This document shows, in pieces, positions 52,142 to 60,589 of a stretch of 64,000 bases of DNA. Numbering within the stretch: the first letter of the stretch is position 1; each line of letters opens with the position of its first letter. Below the pieces are notes generated by a model that saw nothing but the letters and a program-made list of their open reading frames with translations, did not search any database and was not told the origin of the DNA. The stretch lies in assembly GCA_949293595.1 (NCBI GenBank), contig CASFDW010000001.1, forward strand, positions 248,001 through 312,000, written 5' to 3'. The translations under genes were made by a program, and so were the position numbers. The DNA is from an uncultured Spirochaetales bacterium. GTDB taxonomy: Bacteria; Spirochaetota; Spirochaetia; Sphaerochaetales; Sphaerochaetaceae.

Positions 52142-52880
52142 CGCCTTTTTCTCCATATATTGTTTTCATCACCGACTCGTCAACCTCATCGGCCCGGCCG
52201 TCGAAAACGATGCGTCCGGCCCTCACCCCGATGACTCTGTCGCAATACTCCAGGGCAAGCTCCACGTGGTGGATGTTGATTATCACGGTTATGCCCATGT
52301 TCCTGTTTATGTTCCTGAAATCCTCCATGACGACACGGGCCATCACAGGATCCAAGGATGCAACAGGCTCGTCCGCAAGAATAAGGGACGGGTTCTGCGC
52401 CAATGTCCTGGCAAGAGCCACCCTCTGCATCTGTCCTCCGGAAAGCTCGTCACAGCGCGAGAACGCCTTCTCGAGTATCCCCACCTTGTCGAGGCACTCC
52501 AGGGCCTTGAGCTTCATATCCTTCGGAAAAATGCCAAGAAAGGATCTCCAGAACGGAAGATCGGGAACAAACGCGGTAAGGACGTTCCTTATGACCGTCG
52601 TCCTTGTGACAAGATTGAACGACTGGAAGATCATGCCGATCCTACGCCTCAGCCTTCTCAGGCTCTTACCCTCAAGCGTGGAAACATCCACATCATCCAC
52701 CAGAAGTCTTCCCCCGGTGATCCTGTGCATCCTGTTTATCGACCTGATGAGCGTGCTCTTTCCCGCTCCCGACAAACCGATCACGGCAACAAACTCGCCA
52801 TCCCCGATGGTCAGATCGACATCCTTCAACCCGACCGTCCCGTTCGGATAGACTTTCTCCACATTCTCGAAAACAATCAT
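52128..52880 (-). CDS. phnC: Phosphonate-type ABC transporter ATP-binding protein
   Basis: 250 residues from the ATG with GAGG 5 nt upstream. Walker A GLSGAGKSTLIRSINRM, signature LSGGQMQRVALARTL, Walker B LILADEPVASLDP, which is the PhnC form. Energises uptake in the cytosol. Separated from phnD by a strong hairpin. Confidence 0.92.
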   Translation of the reverse strand: MIVFENVEKVYPNGTVGLKDVDLTIGDGEFVAVIGLSGAGKSTLIRSINRMHRITGGRLLVDDVDVSTLEGKSLRRLRRRIGMIFQSFNLVTRTTVIRNVLTAFVPDLPFWRSFLGIFPKDMKLKALECLDKVGILEKAFSRCDELSGGQMQRVALARTLAQNPSLILADEPVASLDPVMARVVMEDFRNINRNMGITVIINIHHVELALEYCDRVIGVRAGRIVFDGRADEVDESVMKTIYGEKGDEAV

Positions 52881-52893
52881 GATCACCTCTATT

Positions 52894-52917
52894 GAAAAAC
52901 AGGGGGCTGCCGCCCCC
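52894..52917 (-). terminator. Intercistronic attenuator-like hairpin between phnD and phnC
   Basis: Minus strand GGGGGC-GGCA-GCCCCC followed by TGTTTTTC. Partial stop here would leave phnD more abundant than the membrane genes. Confidence 0.65.
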
Positions 52918-52923
52918 TTGGAT

Positions 52924-53958
52924 TCAGTTGCCGGCCTGGCGGATAAGTTCCTGGGCCTTTCTCTCGTTGTCGTAGTCGCTGCTGACGGCCTTCTGGTATC
53001 CGGTGTGGCTGTAGATCGCGATGACCCTCTTGCCTTCTTCCGTCTCGTTGAGGCGCATGAAAGCGTTCTGCAGGGCCTCTATGAACTCCGGAGTCATTAT
53101 CGCGCTTGTCTTGCTGACGCTGACCGTGTCGTTGTAGATCATCGGTGTCACACCGATCACGTCTGTTTCAGCCCAGATGTCCGCCGTGCGGCCGTAGCTT
53201 GTCGTCCAGTCGTCCTCATAATCCCTTCTCGCGTCGGCATATGTGACAAGGATGTCTATCTGTCCGCTTGCAAGGCGTGCGAACGCAGATCCGTAGCTGT
53301 CGGCCTGGACGGTATGCGCAAGATCGGCAATCGTCTTTCCATCATAGTTGTCCATCAGCCAGATTGTCGGATAAACATATCCGGCAGGGCTCGTCGAGCT
53401 CATCACAGCCCAGTTGGCGCTGTTGAGATCGTCCCACGAAAGCTTCTCCCCTGCATTTACCTTGGCCCTTATAGCCTGTGCCTTCTCCGATGGACCTGCA
53501 ATCATGAGAGCCCTGTATCCAACAGCCTGCACGTCGCTTGCGGTGATCGGCTCGTTGTTGTTCCAATCCCTGGGATCGTCGCTGTCGACGCTCAGGCCAT
53601 CACGCGTAGCGGTGAGGATCACATCGCATCCGTCGTCATACAGCAGATATGTGTTTGCTGGAATGAGTCCGACATCCGCTGTCCCTGCACTCAGGGCGAC
53701 ACCCACAGCCTCATAGCTGGTTCCTACCTGGATCTCGACATTGTTCACGGTGTACCCTTCCTTTGCGAGCTCCGTCTTCAACAGTTCCTTCAGAGGTGCG
53801 GTCTCCGTGATTATTTCGGAAGGCTCGCGGCTTGGAACGTAATAGACCCTGAGATTGTCGATGACCTTGCTTTCCGCCGCAGATTCCTTGGTTCCGTTGG
53901 CAAAAAGCGTTGCGGCGCAGATGATCGCCAAAAGCAAAACAAAAGCTGTCCTTTTCAT
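52924..53958 (-). CDS. phnD: Phosphonate-type ABC transporter substrate-binding protein
   Basis: 344 residues. Signal peptide MKRTAFVLLLAIICAATLFA then NGTKES. PhnD features: RVYYVPSREPSEIITETAP, VEIQVGTSYEAVGVALSAGTADVG, SSTSPAGYVYPTIWL and SGQIDILVTYADARRDY. It binds phosphonate, phosphite or a similar ligand in the periplasm. No C-P lyase genes are near, so the ligand may not be a phosphonate. Confidence 0.9.
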   Translation of the reverse strand: MKRTAFVLLLAIICAATLFANGTKESAAESKVIDNLRVYYVPSREPSEIITETAPLKELLKTELAKEGYTVNNVEIQVGTSYEAVGVALSAGTADVGLIPANTYLLYDDGCDVILTATRDGLSVDSDDPRDWNNNEPITASDVQAVGYRALMIAGPSEKAQAIRAKVNAGEKLSWDDLNSANWAVMSSTSPAGYVYPTIWLMDNYDGKTIADLAHTVQADSYGSAFARLASGQIDILVTYADARRDYEDDWTTSYGRTADIWAETDVIGVTPMIYNDTVSVSKTSAIMTPEFIEALQNAFMRLNETEEGKRVIAIYSHTGYQKAVSSDYDNERKAQELIRQAGN

Positions 53959-54893
53959 TTCGATTCTCCTTCTTCTGCATTATTTTCAAGCTTGGCAGGG
54001 CAATAGATGCAAAAGCACTGATCCCTTTCAAGATTGATTCGTTCGATCAGCATCCTGATGGCGGTCGACCATACCGTATCGGTGAATATGACCATCGAAT
54101 AATCGCATCCGCAGTCACGTCCTTCCCCGAAGTTGTCATAGCATACGGTGACAGGATGTTCACCGCGCTCCTTCAAAGCCCTCATGCCTCCACGTGCATA
54201 CTCCGGATCCCCGAAGAAAATCGCAGACGGCACCGTCCTTGATTCCATGACATCGCGGTATCCTGACTCCTCGTCCATGCCGGATATCTTGAAAAACTCC
54301 TCGTTGAACAGACCGTCTTCCTCAAGCAGTTTCCGGAACATCGCCGAGCGATGGCGTCCGATGACCGTGCCGGATCTCTCGAGGTATCCGCCGAAATATC
54401 CTATCCTCTCCAGTCCAAGCCCCTTGAAAAAAGACAAAACCTGCTTCTCGCTGTTCGAATAGTCCATCATTATGCTGTCATAGAGATAGTCGGAGCCAAG
54501 ATTGTTTATCAGAATTATGTTCTTGGTGTATCTGCTGTAGAAGCTTATCTCCTCGGGACTGAACTCGCCGAGGATTATCATCCCCGAGATATCCCTGCTT
54601 TCAAGGGAGAAGTACTCCATCTCCACGTTGAGCGGCAAAGCCACCTTCCTCAGCTTGGCAAGCACGACGGCCTCGAATCCGGGACGGTCGATCTCCGCGG
54701 AAAGGAATGCGATCCTGGTCTTCCTCGACTGCTTCCTCTGCCTCGGGGTCTTGTATCCAATCTCGCGGGCGCACTCCACCACCGCATTCCTCACATCATC
54801 GGAAACCGAAAGGCTGGCGTCACCGTTCAGAACTCTTGACACCGTGGTGTTGGATACATTGCATCTCTCAGCTATTTCCTTTATTCCTGCCAT
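53955..54893 (-). CDS. LacI family transcriptional regulator
   Basis: 312 residues from the ATG with GGTGAG upstream. Helix-turn-helix IKEIAERCNVSNTTVSRVLN at residues about 3-22, then a periplasmic-binding-like effector domain with RIAFLSAEIDRPGFEAVV and IGYFGGYLERSGTV. First gene of the operon (ATGA overlap with phnD), so it probably represses its own transporter. LacI control of a Phn-type transporter is unusual; PhoB or PhnF is the rule. Confidence 0.9.
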   Translation of the reverse strand: MAGIKEIAERCNVSNTTVSRVLNGDASLSVSDDVRNAVVECAREIGYKTPRQRKQSRKTRIAFLSAEIDRPGFEAVVLAKLRKVALPLNVEMEYFSLESRDISGMIILGEFSPEEISFYSRYTKNIILINNLGSDYLYDSIMMDYSNSEKQVLSFFKGLGLERIGYFGGYLERSGTVIGRHRSAMFRKLLEEDGLFNEEFFKISGMDEESGYRDVMESRTVPSAIFFGDPEYARGGMRALKERGEHPVTVCYDNFGEGRDCGCDYSMVIFTDTVWSTAIRMLIERINLERDQCFCIYCPAKLENNAEEGESK

Positions 54894-55202
54894 CTTCTCA
54901 CCTGCCTCCATTATCACATCGGGAATCGCATCCGTCAATTAAAATAGTAAAATTTAGTAAAAAATTAACAAATAATCAGCAATCCCTTAACATGGGAAAT
55001 CCGCAGAAGCATTTCCAGTTCCCAATCAAAACCGCAACGGCGTCACCGGCATCCATGAAAAAGCAATCAAGACGTGATGCGGGCTCATAGGACGAGCACG
55101 GGCCAGATGCAAGTATGACACTTGTCCAGGGACAAAATCCTTCCTGCCCTCACCCAATCCGCTCAACGAGGGAAAATGCTGGCCGGCTTACTTTGTTTAC
55201 GT
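54894..55202. other. Intergenic region upstream of the lacI-phn operon
   Basis: 310 nt. An AT-rich block (54945-54985) holds two AGTAAAA direct repeats 10 bp apart, a possible regulator or polymerase site. I see no gene elsewhere in it. Confidence 0.4.
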
Positions 55203-55232
55203 GATAAAAAAAAGGGCCTCCGAAGAGGCCCT
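55203..55232 (-). terminator. Terminator of the lipoprotein 5'-nucleotidase
   Basis: Minus strand AGGGCCTC-TTCG-GAGGCCCT followed by eight T. Confidence 0.9.
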
Positions 55233-55247
55233 GACGGAGCTTGAAGC

Positions 55248-57050
55248 TCAGTTCTGTGGCGGATAATGCTTTGCAAGATAATCTGCGAACACCTCGTTGA
55301 GCACCCTGCCCTCCTGTGTGACACGACCGAACATCGTATATCCGTCGCCGCCGGCGGCCATGAAGTCGTTGGTTGCGACGAGATAGGTCTTATCCTTGTC
55401 GATGAGCTCTCCGTTGAGCAGAACCCTCTTGATCCTGTTGCCCGGTTCGCTGAACTTGGAATATACGACCTGGAGATCGGTCTGGGAGAACGCACCATTG
55501 GTCTCGGGGAGCATCGAATATCCATGCTCGAGAGCTTCGTAGACCTCGGCGCCTGTGATTTCGCAAACCGCGATGGTGTTTGTGAACGGGAGCACGCTGT
55601 TGATGTCACCGAGCGTCACATCACCCTTCTTGAGGCTGGCCCTGATGCCACCACCGTTGGTGATCGTGAAGTCCGCGCCGGTCTCTTCCGTCATCGCGGC
55701 ACATACGAGGGCTGAAAGATTTGTCTTCTTTGTCCTGACGCTTTCCCTCTCGCCATCGAGGTTTGATGGAATCGTCGCGACAACGACATCGAGCTTGTCT
55801 TCCAAAGCCTGTTCGACGGATGCTATGTATGCATCGATTTCGGGATCGTCGGGAACAGCGATGATTCCGTAGGCCTTTGCAAGTTCGCTGTTGGCCGGAT
55901 CAAGGACATCGGATGCCTTGATGAGGAACGCATCGGTCCATTCGGCCTTGCCGTCCTTGACATGGATCTGCACGACCCCAACGTTCTTCATGTACTCGCC
56001 TGCGGAAACAAGGAGGGTTCCGTTCACGTAATTGTCGCCCGTAAGCTCGCTGTGGCTGTGTCCGTCGACAAAGAGGTCGATTCCGTCTATGTTCTCGAGG
56101 ACATATGTGCTCGTGACGCCGGTACTGCCGTCGTCGACGATTCCGAGATGTCCGAGAACGATGACATAATCGCAGTACTCATGGGCAAGATCGATCGCTG
56201 TCTGGGCGTTTGCGATGATTGCGTCGTTCATGAACTCAACACCTTCGGTATACTTGGGATGGGCCTTCGTCTTCGTGTCGGGCGTCGTGAGTCCGAAAAC
56301 TGCAACCTTGAAGCCGTTGAAATCGTAAATCTGATAGGGCTGGAAAAGCAGATAGCCGTCTTCATCGGTGATGTTGGCGGAAAGCACCTTCAGAGTGGAA
56401 TTCTCCTCGGCGGATTTTGCAAGGTTCTCCAGATTCTCAACACCATAGTTGAAATCGTGGTTGCCTGGAGCGACCGCATCATAGCCGCACATGATGAGAA
56501 GCTGTCCGATGGTCTCGCCGTTGAAGAAGTTGGCGAAATTCGTTCCATGGGTGACATCGCCTGCGTCGAGAACAAGGATGTTGTCCGTGATGGAGCGTGC
56601 GGTCTTCAGCATCGTGGAAAGCTTTGCATAACCGATGGAGCCGTCCTCTCCGGCATGAACGCGTGCATGCACATCGTTGGTGTGTACGACAAAGAGGTCG
56701 AATTCGCTGTCTCCCTGTGTGTTCTTTACGATCGGTGTGACGCCGAACGGATATTCAATAGCTTCTTCCACAACTGCGGCTGGAGCGGTCTGGACCGGTG
56801 CTGCAGGCTCTGCCGCAACAGTGGCCTTCTCTTCTACGGCTGCTTCAGCAACAGGAGTCGAAGCCGGTGCTGGGGATGGGGAAGGAGCTGGTGCCGGTGC
56901 GGGCGCCGGAGCTGGAGCCGCTTCGGCAGCGGTCGGAAGTATGATCTCCGGTGCCGATTCAACTTTTTCCGTCGTCGCACAGCCTACAAACGAAAAAGCA
57001 AGAAGCACTGCCAAGAGTGCTATCGAAAGTGTTTTTGAAAAACGCTTCAC
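55248..57050 (-). CDS. 5'-nucleotidase lipoprotein (UshA-like) with Ala/Pro-rich stalk
   Basis: 600 residues, GTG start with AGGAGG upstream. Lipobox SFVGC gives lipidated Cys24. Residues about 40-100 are an Ala/Pro/Glu stalk of AP repeats that would lift the enzyme off the membrane. Catalytic motifs: VVHTNDVHARVH, DAGDVTHGTNF, VAPGNHDFNYG, VDGHSHSELTG, then the C-terminal nucleotide domain with ITNGGGIRASLKKGD and FMAAGGDGYTMF. Removes phosphate from nucleotides outside the inner membrane. Confidence 0.94.
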   Translation of the reverse strand: MKRFSKTLSIALLAVLLAFSFVGCATTEKVESAPEIILPTAAEAAPAPAPAPAPAPSPSPAPASTPVAEAAVEEKATVAAEPAAPVQTAPAAVVEEAIEYPFGVTPIVKNTQGDSEFDLFVVHTNDVHARVHAGEDGSIGYAKLSTMLKTARSITDNILVLDAGDVTHGTNFANFFNGETIGQLLIMCGYDAVAPGNHDFNYGVENLENLAKSAEENSTLKVLSANITDEDGYLLFQPYQIYDFNGFKVAVFGLTTPDTKTKAHPKYTEGVEFMNDAIIANAQTAIDLAHEYCDYVIVLGHLGIVDDGSTGVTSTYVLENIDGIDLFVDGHSHSELTGDNYVNGTLLVSAGEYMKNVGVVQIHVKDGKAEWTDAFLIKASDVLDPANSELAKAYGIIAVPDDPEIDAYIASVEQALEDKLDVVVATIPSNLDGERESVRTKKTNLSALVCAAMTEETGADFTITNGGGIRASLKKGDVTLGDINSVLPFTNTIAVCEITGAEVYEALEHGYSMLPETNGAFSQTDLQVVYSKFSEPGNRIKRVLLNGELIDKDKTYLVATNDFMAAGGDGYTMFGRVTQEGRVLNEVFADYLAKHYPPQN

Positions 57051-57171
57051 GTTGATCCTCCTGATGACATGAAAATGTCGAAATAATGGATACTATTACT
57101 ATAACACACCTTTGGGCAAAAAAAAGAGTAAAATAGCGCGTTCAAACTTGATTTTTCCCACTTTCACGAAT

Positions 57172-57201
57172 AAAAAAAACCAGTACCTGCACGGGTACTG
57201 G
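57172..57201 (-). terminator. Terminator of the 57226-57396 small gene
   Basis: Minus strand CCAGTACC-CGTGCA-GGTACTGG followed by eight T. Confidence 0.9.
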
Positions 57202-57225
57202 CTTCCACTCGGCCACTAAGGCTTC

Positions 57226-57396
57226 TCACATGAGGTCTTTGGGCTTACGTGCCGTATTGCCGGTTTTCTCGCAATAAGCAACGTGACGGAGCTTGCCGTT
57301 CTCGAAAACGCTCTTCATCTTGATAGCGCCGCCCCATCTGCTGGTCAAAACCTTTGCACCTTCACGGTGTGCGTTCTTTGATACGTTACCTGCCAT
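57226..57396 (-). CDS. 56-residue basic protein of unknown family
   Basis: Reading the minus strand gives MAGNVSKNAHREGAK, then TSRWGGAIKMKSVF, then YCEKTGNTARKPKDLM, 56 residues. Ribosome site GGAGG lies 9 nt before the ATG. A perfect -35 (TTGACA) with 17-nt spacer and TATCAT lies upstream, and a strong terminator follows, so it is a dedicated monocistronic gene. Basic and small like ribosome-associated proteins, but I cannot match it to any r-protein. Confidence 0.7.
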   Translation of the reverse strand: MAGNVSKNAHREGAKVLTSRWGGAIKMKSVFENGKLRHVAYCEKTGNTARKPKDLM

Positions 57397-57442
57397 ATAT
57401 ATGATCCTCCACGCGTAATATTTTTGGACAAATCCTCAAGCT

Positions 57443-57471
57443 ATGATACACAAGCGATGCAAAATTGTCAA
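57443..57471 (-). promoter_or_regulatory. Promoter of the 56-residue protein gene
   Basis: TTGACA (57466-57471), 17-nt spacer, TATCAT (57443-57448). The stretch 57472-57640 holds nothing recognisable. Confidence 0.75.
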
Positions 57472-57643
57472 ACAACTAATTCCTTATATCATCAAAATGC
57501 ATTTACGGCAATACCGCAGATGGAAATTAGATGACGGCGAGTCCTTTTTTTTACCGTACCACGCCTCTGATGGCGGATTTCCGACACTCCGGAGGAAATG
57601 GTGCGCAGCTCATCCGAATTATCGCATTTTTTTCCCTACCCTC

Positions 57644-57672
57644 TTGAAATTGTCTCTGATAACTGGTATTTT
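57644..57672 (+). promoter_or_regulatory. tRNA-Thr promoter
   Basis: TTGAAA, 17-nt spacer, TATTTT. Confidence 0.6.
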
Positions 57673-57692
57673 TTGCTAGCGGTGAAACGCTT

Positions 57693-57766
57693 GCCTCCTT
57701 AGCTCAGCTGGCCAGAGCACGTGATTTGTAATCTCGGGGTCGTTGGTTCGAATCCGACAGGGGGCT
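57693..57766 (+). tRNA. tRNA-Thr (anticodon UGU)
   Basis: Acceptor GCCTCCT pairs with AGGGGGC, discriminator T. Anticodon stem CGTGA/TCTCG (one T-T mismatch) with loop TTTGTAA, reading UGU. T-arm GTTGG-TTCGAAT-CCGAC. 74 nt, CCA not encoded. Confidence 0.92.
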
Positions 57767-57774
57767 TTCACGGA

Positions 57775-57797
57775 GGCTGTCGACGACAGCCTTTTTT
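57775..57797 (+). terminator. Terminator of tRNA-Thr
   Basis: GGCTGTC-GAC-GACAGCC then six T. Confidence 0.88.
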
Positions 57798-58918
57798 CAT
57801 TTCCTCTTGACATGCAATCCTGCGGAGAATAAAGCTGTGAGCGGTGTGACCGATATTATGCCGAAAGCACCGGTCACCGCCTGCACAAGCTCGGAGGCCA
57901 TCTGCTTGGATGTCAGTATGTTCGCTACAGGCGTCGCCTGGGCCATGAAAACCATCATCACCGTCAGATAGCTTCCCATATATGCGAGCAGAAGGGTTGT
58001 GGTCTGAGTACCCACTCCGGCCCTTCCCACCTCCATCGCAGAATCGAACAACGTCCTTCTTGACACATTTTCTACCTTGTCCCCCACTTCCCAGGCAGCA
58101 GCGGAAACATCGATCGACAAATCGGTTATGGCCCCTCCGGCAGCAAGCGTCACTATTCCGGAAAAGAGCCCTGTAAGATCAAGATGCACGAAGCCGCTGT
58201 ATAGAAGGGATTCGCTCATTTCAAGAACGGAACCGTGTATCATCAGAAACCAGGTGGAGAACATTGCAACCAGTATTGTCACAAGAATGGAGCAAAAAGC
58301 ACCGAGGAATGCGGCCAGGCTCCTTCTGTTGGTCCCCGAGACAAGGAAAAGGGTCACGGCGGAGATGACGACCGTCATAACCGAACATACCATTACCGGA
58401 TCGTATCCCTTGAGCATTGACGGGATTAGCAGCTTCCAGATGCAGAGAAAGGAGAAGACGAGCGACAGGATCATCCTGAGTCCGCGCCTGCCGGCAAAAA
58501 GCACAAGCGCGACGAAGAATGACGATACCAGCACCACTTCCCTTGAGAGGCGGTAATTGTCTACAGCATTGACGAAAACAGGGTCGCCGTCCCCATCCAT
58601 CTCGACGAGGGCCCAGGCCACGTCCCCCTTTTCGAACATCTTGTCCTGGGCAAGGCTTCCTGAGAGCATGTTGATCCCGTCGAGAATTTCTCCCTCATGT
58701 TTCCCGGACAGCATCATGAGCCCAACGCGCTGCTCGCCCTGTCTGAAAAGACCGGTATCGACTACTGTCGAATCATCTGTTTTTATCACTTTTGCCCTCG
58801 CTCCCTCGGCATTGACGTATATGTTGCGCTGAAAACCAGTCGGGAGGAAAATAAGAATGACCGACAAAACGAATGAAACGCATATGAATGCGCCATCCTT
58901 GCTTAATTTGTGAAACAT
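57797..58918 (-). CDS. YibE/F family membrane protein
   Basis: 373 residues from the ATG at 58918; the longer frame runs back into the phoA gene. An N-terminal helix, a soluble region (residues about 30-130 with GEILDGINMLSG), then about seven helices including MILSLVFSFLCIWKLLIP and GAITDLSIDVSAAAWEV, the YibE/F signature region. Function of the family is not established. Lies 49 nt after phoA with a hairpin in between. Confidence 0.85.
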   Translation of the reverse strand: MFHKLSKDGAFICVSFVLSVILIFLPTGFQRNIYVNAEGARAKVIKTDDSTVVDTGLFRQGEQRVGLMMLSGKHEGEILDGINMLSGSLAQDKMFEKGDVAWALVEMDGDGDPVFVNAVDNYRLSREVVLVSSFFVALVLFAGRRGLRMILSLVFSFLCIWKLLIPSMLKGYDPVMVCSVMTVVISAVTLFLVSGTNRRSLAAFLGAFCSILVTILVAMFSTWFLMIHGSVLEMSESLLYSGFVHLDLTGLFSGIVTLAAGGAITDLSIDVSAAAWEVGDKVENVSRRTLFDSAMEVGRAGVGTQTTTLLLAYMGSYLTVMMVFMAQATPVANILTSKQMASELVQAVTGAFGIISVTPLTALFSAGLHVKRK

Positions 58919-58929
58919 TTCCAGATACC

Positions 58930-58954
58930 GAAGAAAGGGGCGCGGATGCGCCCC
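58930..58954 (-). terminator. Terminator or attenuator between phoA and the YibE/F gene
   Basis: Minus strand GGGGCGC-ATCC-GCGCCCC followed by TTTCTTC. Confidence 0.6.
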
Positions 58955-58967
58955 CGTGTCCGTTTCC

Positions 58968-60434
58968 TCATACCCCGGTGAGGGCCATGAGCTTCTTTGC
59001 GACCTCGGTGTTCTCGTAGGAACCGCCGAACATCTCCGCCCCTGCGCCATAGGCATATACCGGCACAGGCAACCCTGTATGGGCATAGCTTGTCCAGCCT
59101 ATTCCTGCCTTGTTGTTGATGATGTGCGTGAGGGTTACGGAAATCGGATTGTATCCACCATACAGCAGGCTCTCCTCATATCCGTCGACATTTCCGGAAA
59201 TGGCATCCTCATATGCCTTCTCAAGCTTGTCAAGCTCGTAGCTGTTGAGAACAAGCGCCTTCGAGGCGGCTTCCTCTTCATTCCGGCCGAGTCCGAACCC
59301 GGAGGAAACCATCTTCATCAGATCGTCGAAGGAGAACGGGCCATCCATGGCAGCCTCGAGCTTTCCGTCGAAGGCCACGAACGAGAGCTTCTGTGCGGCA
59401 AGGATGTCGTAGGCGGTGTTGTACCCTGTTGCGGCATAACCGATCGTCATGCCTCCTGTCTCATGGTCGCCTGTGACAAGGATGAGCGTTTCCTCCGGAT
59501 GGTCGAAGGCAAAATCGAGGGCCACCTCGACAGCCTCATCCAGGGCGAGGGTGTCATATATGTTCGCCACTGCATCGTTGGCATGTCCGGCCCAGTCGAT
59601 CTTTCCGGATTCTATCATGAAGAAGAAACCATCCTCGTTGTAAAGCACGTCTATGCCCTTTCTCACGAAATCCTTGAGCTGGAGCTCGTCATCGCAGGCG
59701 TCTATCGCATACTTCATCGCGCCATCGTCCTGAAGCACGGGACTCTGTGCATAGACCTTTCCGCTGCCGGGCCCGAGGGAGAGGATCTCATCCCTGTCCG
59801 AGGTGACAAGATATCCCGCTTTTTCAAGCAGCGAATAGATCGACTCCCCGCCATCCTCTGCCTTGTTGATGGCTCCTCCGCCGAAATAATCAAAACCGCT
59901 GTCGACCATCTGAAGCCCGATGTCGTAGTAGTCGTTGCGGTTCGCCACGTGGGCGTAGTATGCCGCAGGTGTGGCATGGTTCAGCGTCACAGTGGACACG
60001 ATCCCGATCCTGAATCCCTTCTCCGCCTTGAGTTTCTCAGCGATGGTCACGCCTTCGGTCACCTTGTCGATGCCCATTCCGATGACTCCGCTGTGTGTTT
60101 TGAAACCTGAGGAAAGGCTGGTTGCGGTCGAGGCGGAATCAGGACAGAAGGATGTGGCATCCTGGGTGTACTGGAGCCCCACGACCGGGAACCTTGTGAA
60201 GGTGAGCTTGTCCAGCTCCACCTTCCCGCTATTGTTGTTTCCGCCTATGATCTGTGCAGAATTGATCTGCGGCGTGCTCATTCCATCGCCGATGAACATG
60301 AAAATGTACTTCGGGTCGGCGGTAGAGACATAGTTGTCGACGGCAGCCTGCGTCTCCCCCGTGCCTTGTGCGTTGAGGCACAGCACAGAAATGGAAAAAA
60401 CAAACAATACAAGCATTCTTTTGAGTGTTTTCAT
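58968..60434 (-). CDS. phoA: Alkaline phosphatase
   Basis: 488 residues. Signal peptide to about residue 22 (LFVFSISVLCLNAQG). PhoA motifs: KYIFMFIGDGMSTPQ, nucleophile Ser100 in CPDSASTATSL, MIESGKIDWAGHANDA, LVTGDHETGGMT and the metal ligand SYAHTGLPV. Releases phosphate from esters in the periplasm. GGAGGGG precedes the ATG. Fits the phosphorus-scavenging theme of its neighbours. Confidence 0.95.
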   Translation of the reverse strand: MKTLKRMLVLFVFSISVLCLNAQGTGETQAAVDNYVSTADPKYIFMFIGDGMSTPQINSAQIIGGNNNSGKVELDKLTFTRFPVVGLQYTQDATSFCPDSASTATSLSSGFKTHSGVIGMGIDKVTEGVTIAEKLKAEKGFRIGIVSTVTLNHATPAAYYAHVANRNDYYDIGLQMVDSGFDYFGGGAINKAEDGGESIYSLLEKAGYLVTSDRDEILSLGPGSGKVYAQSPVLQDDGAMKYAIDACDDELQLKDFVRKGIDVLYNEDGFFFMIESGKIDWAGHANDAVANIYDTLALDEAVEVALDFAFDHPEETLILVTGDHETGGMTIGYAATGYNTAYDILAAQKLSFVAFDGKLEAAMDGPFSFDDLMKMVSSGFGLGRNEEEAASKALVLNSYELDKLEKAYEDAISGNVDGYEESLLYGGYNPISVTLTHIINNKAGIGWTSYAHTGLPVPVYAYGAGAEMFGGSYENTEVAKKLMALTGV

Positions 60435-60542
60435 ATTCCCCTCCAGATTATGTTCGCTCGTACCCTGATTCTAAGAAAAAGGATGGATGGCTTTCCTCAA
60501 GGGAATGGAAAAGTATTGTAAATTAAAAGTTAAGTCCGGAGA

Positions 60543-60570
60543 GAAAAAAAGCGCCCCGTTCCAGGGGCGC
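60543..60570 (-). terminator. Terminator of the GntP gene
   Basis: Minus strand GCGCCCC and GGGGCGC arms followed by seven T. Confidence 0.9.
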
Positions 60571-60589
60571 CTGCAGGACTGTCGGACAA

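Noticed and set aside
55962-57038. Long open frame on the plus strand opposite the lipoprotein 5'-nucleotidase
   Set aside because: Cys- and Val-rich nonsense with no ribosome site; it mirrors the codons of the real gene on the other strand.
57443-57679. 78-codon frame before tRNA-Thr
   Set aside because: AT-rich, starts inside the opposite promoter, no ribosome site.
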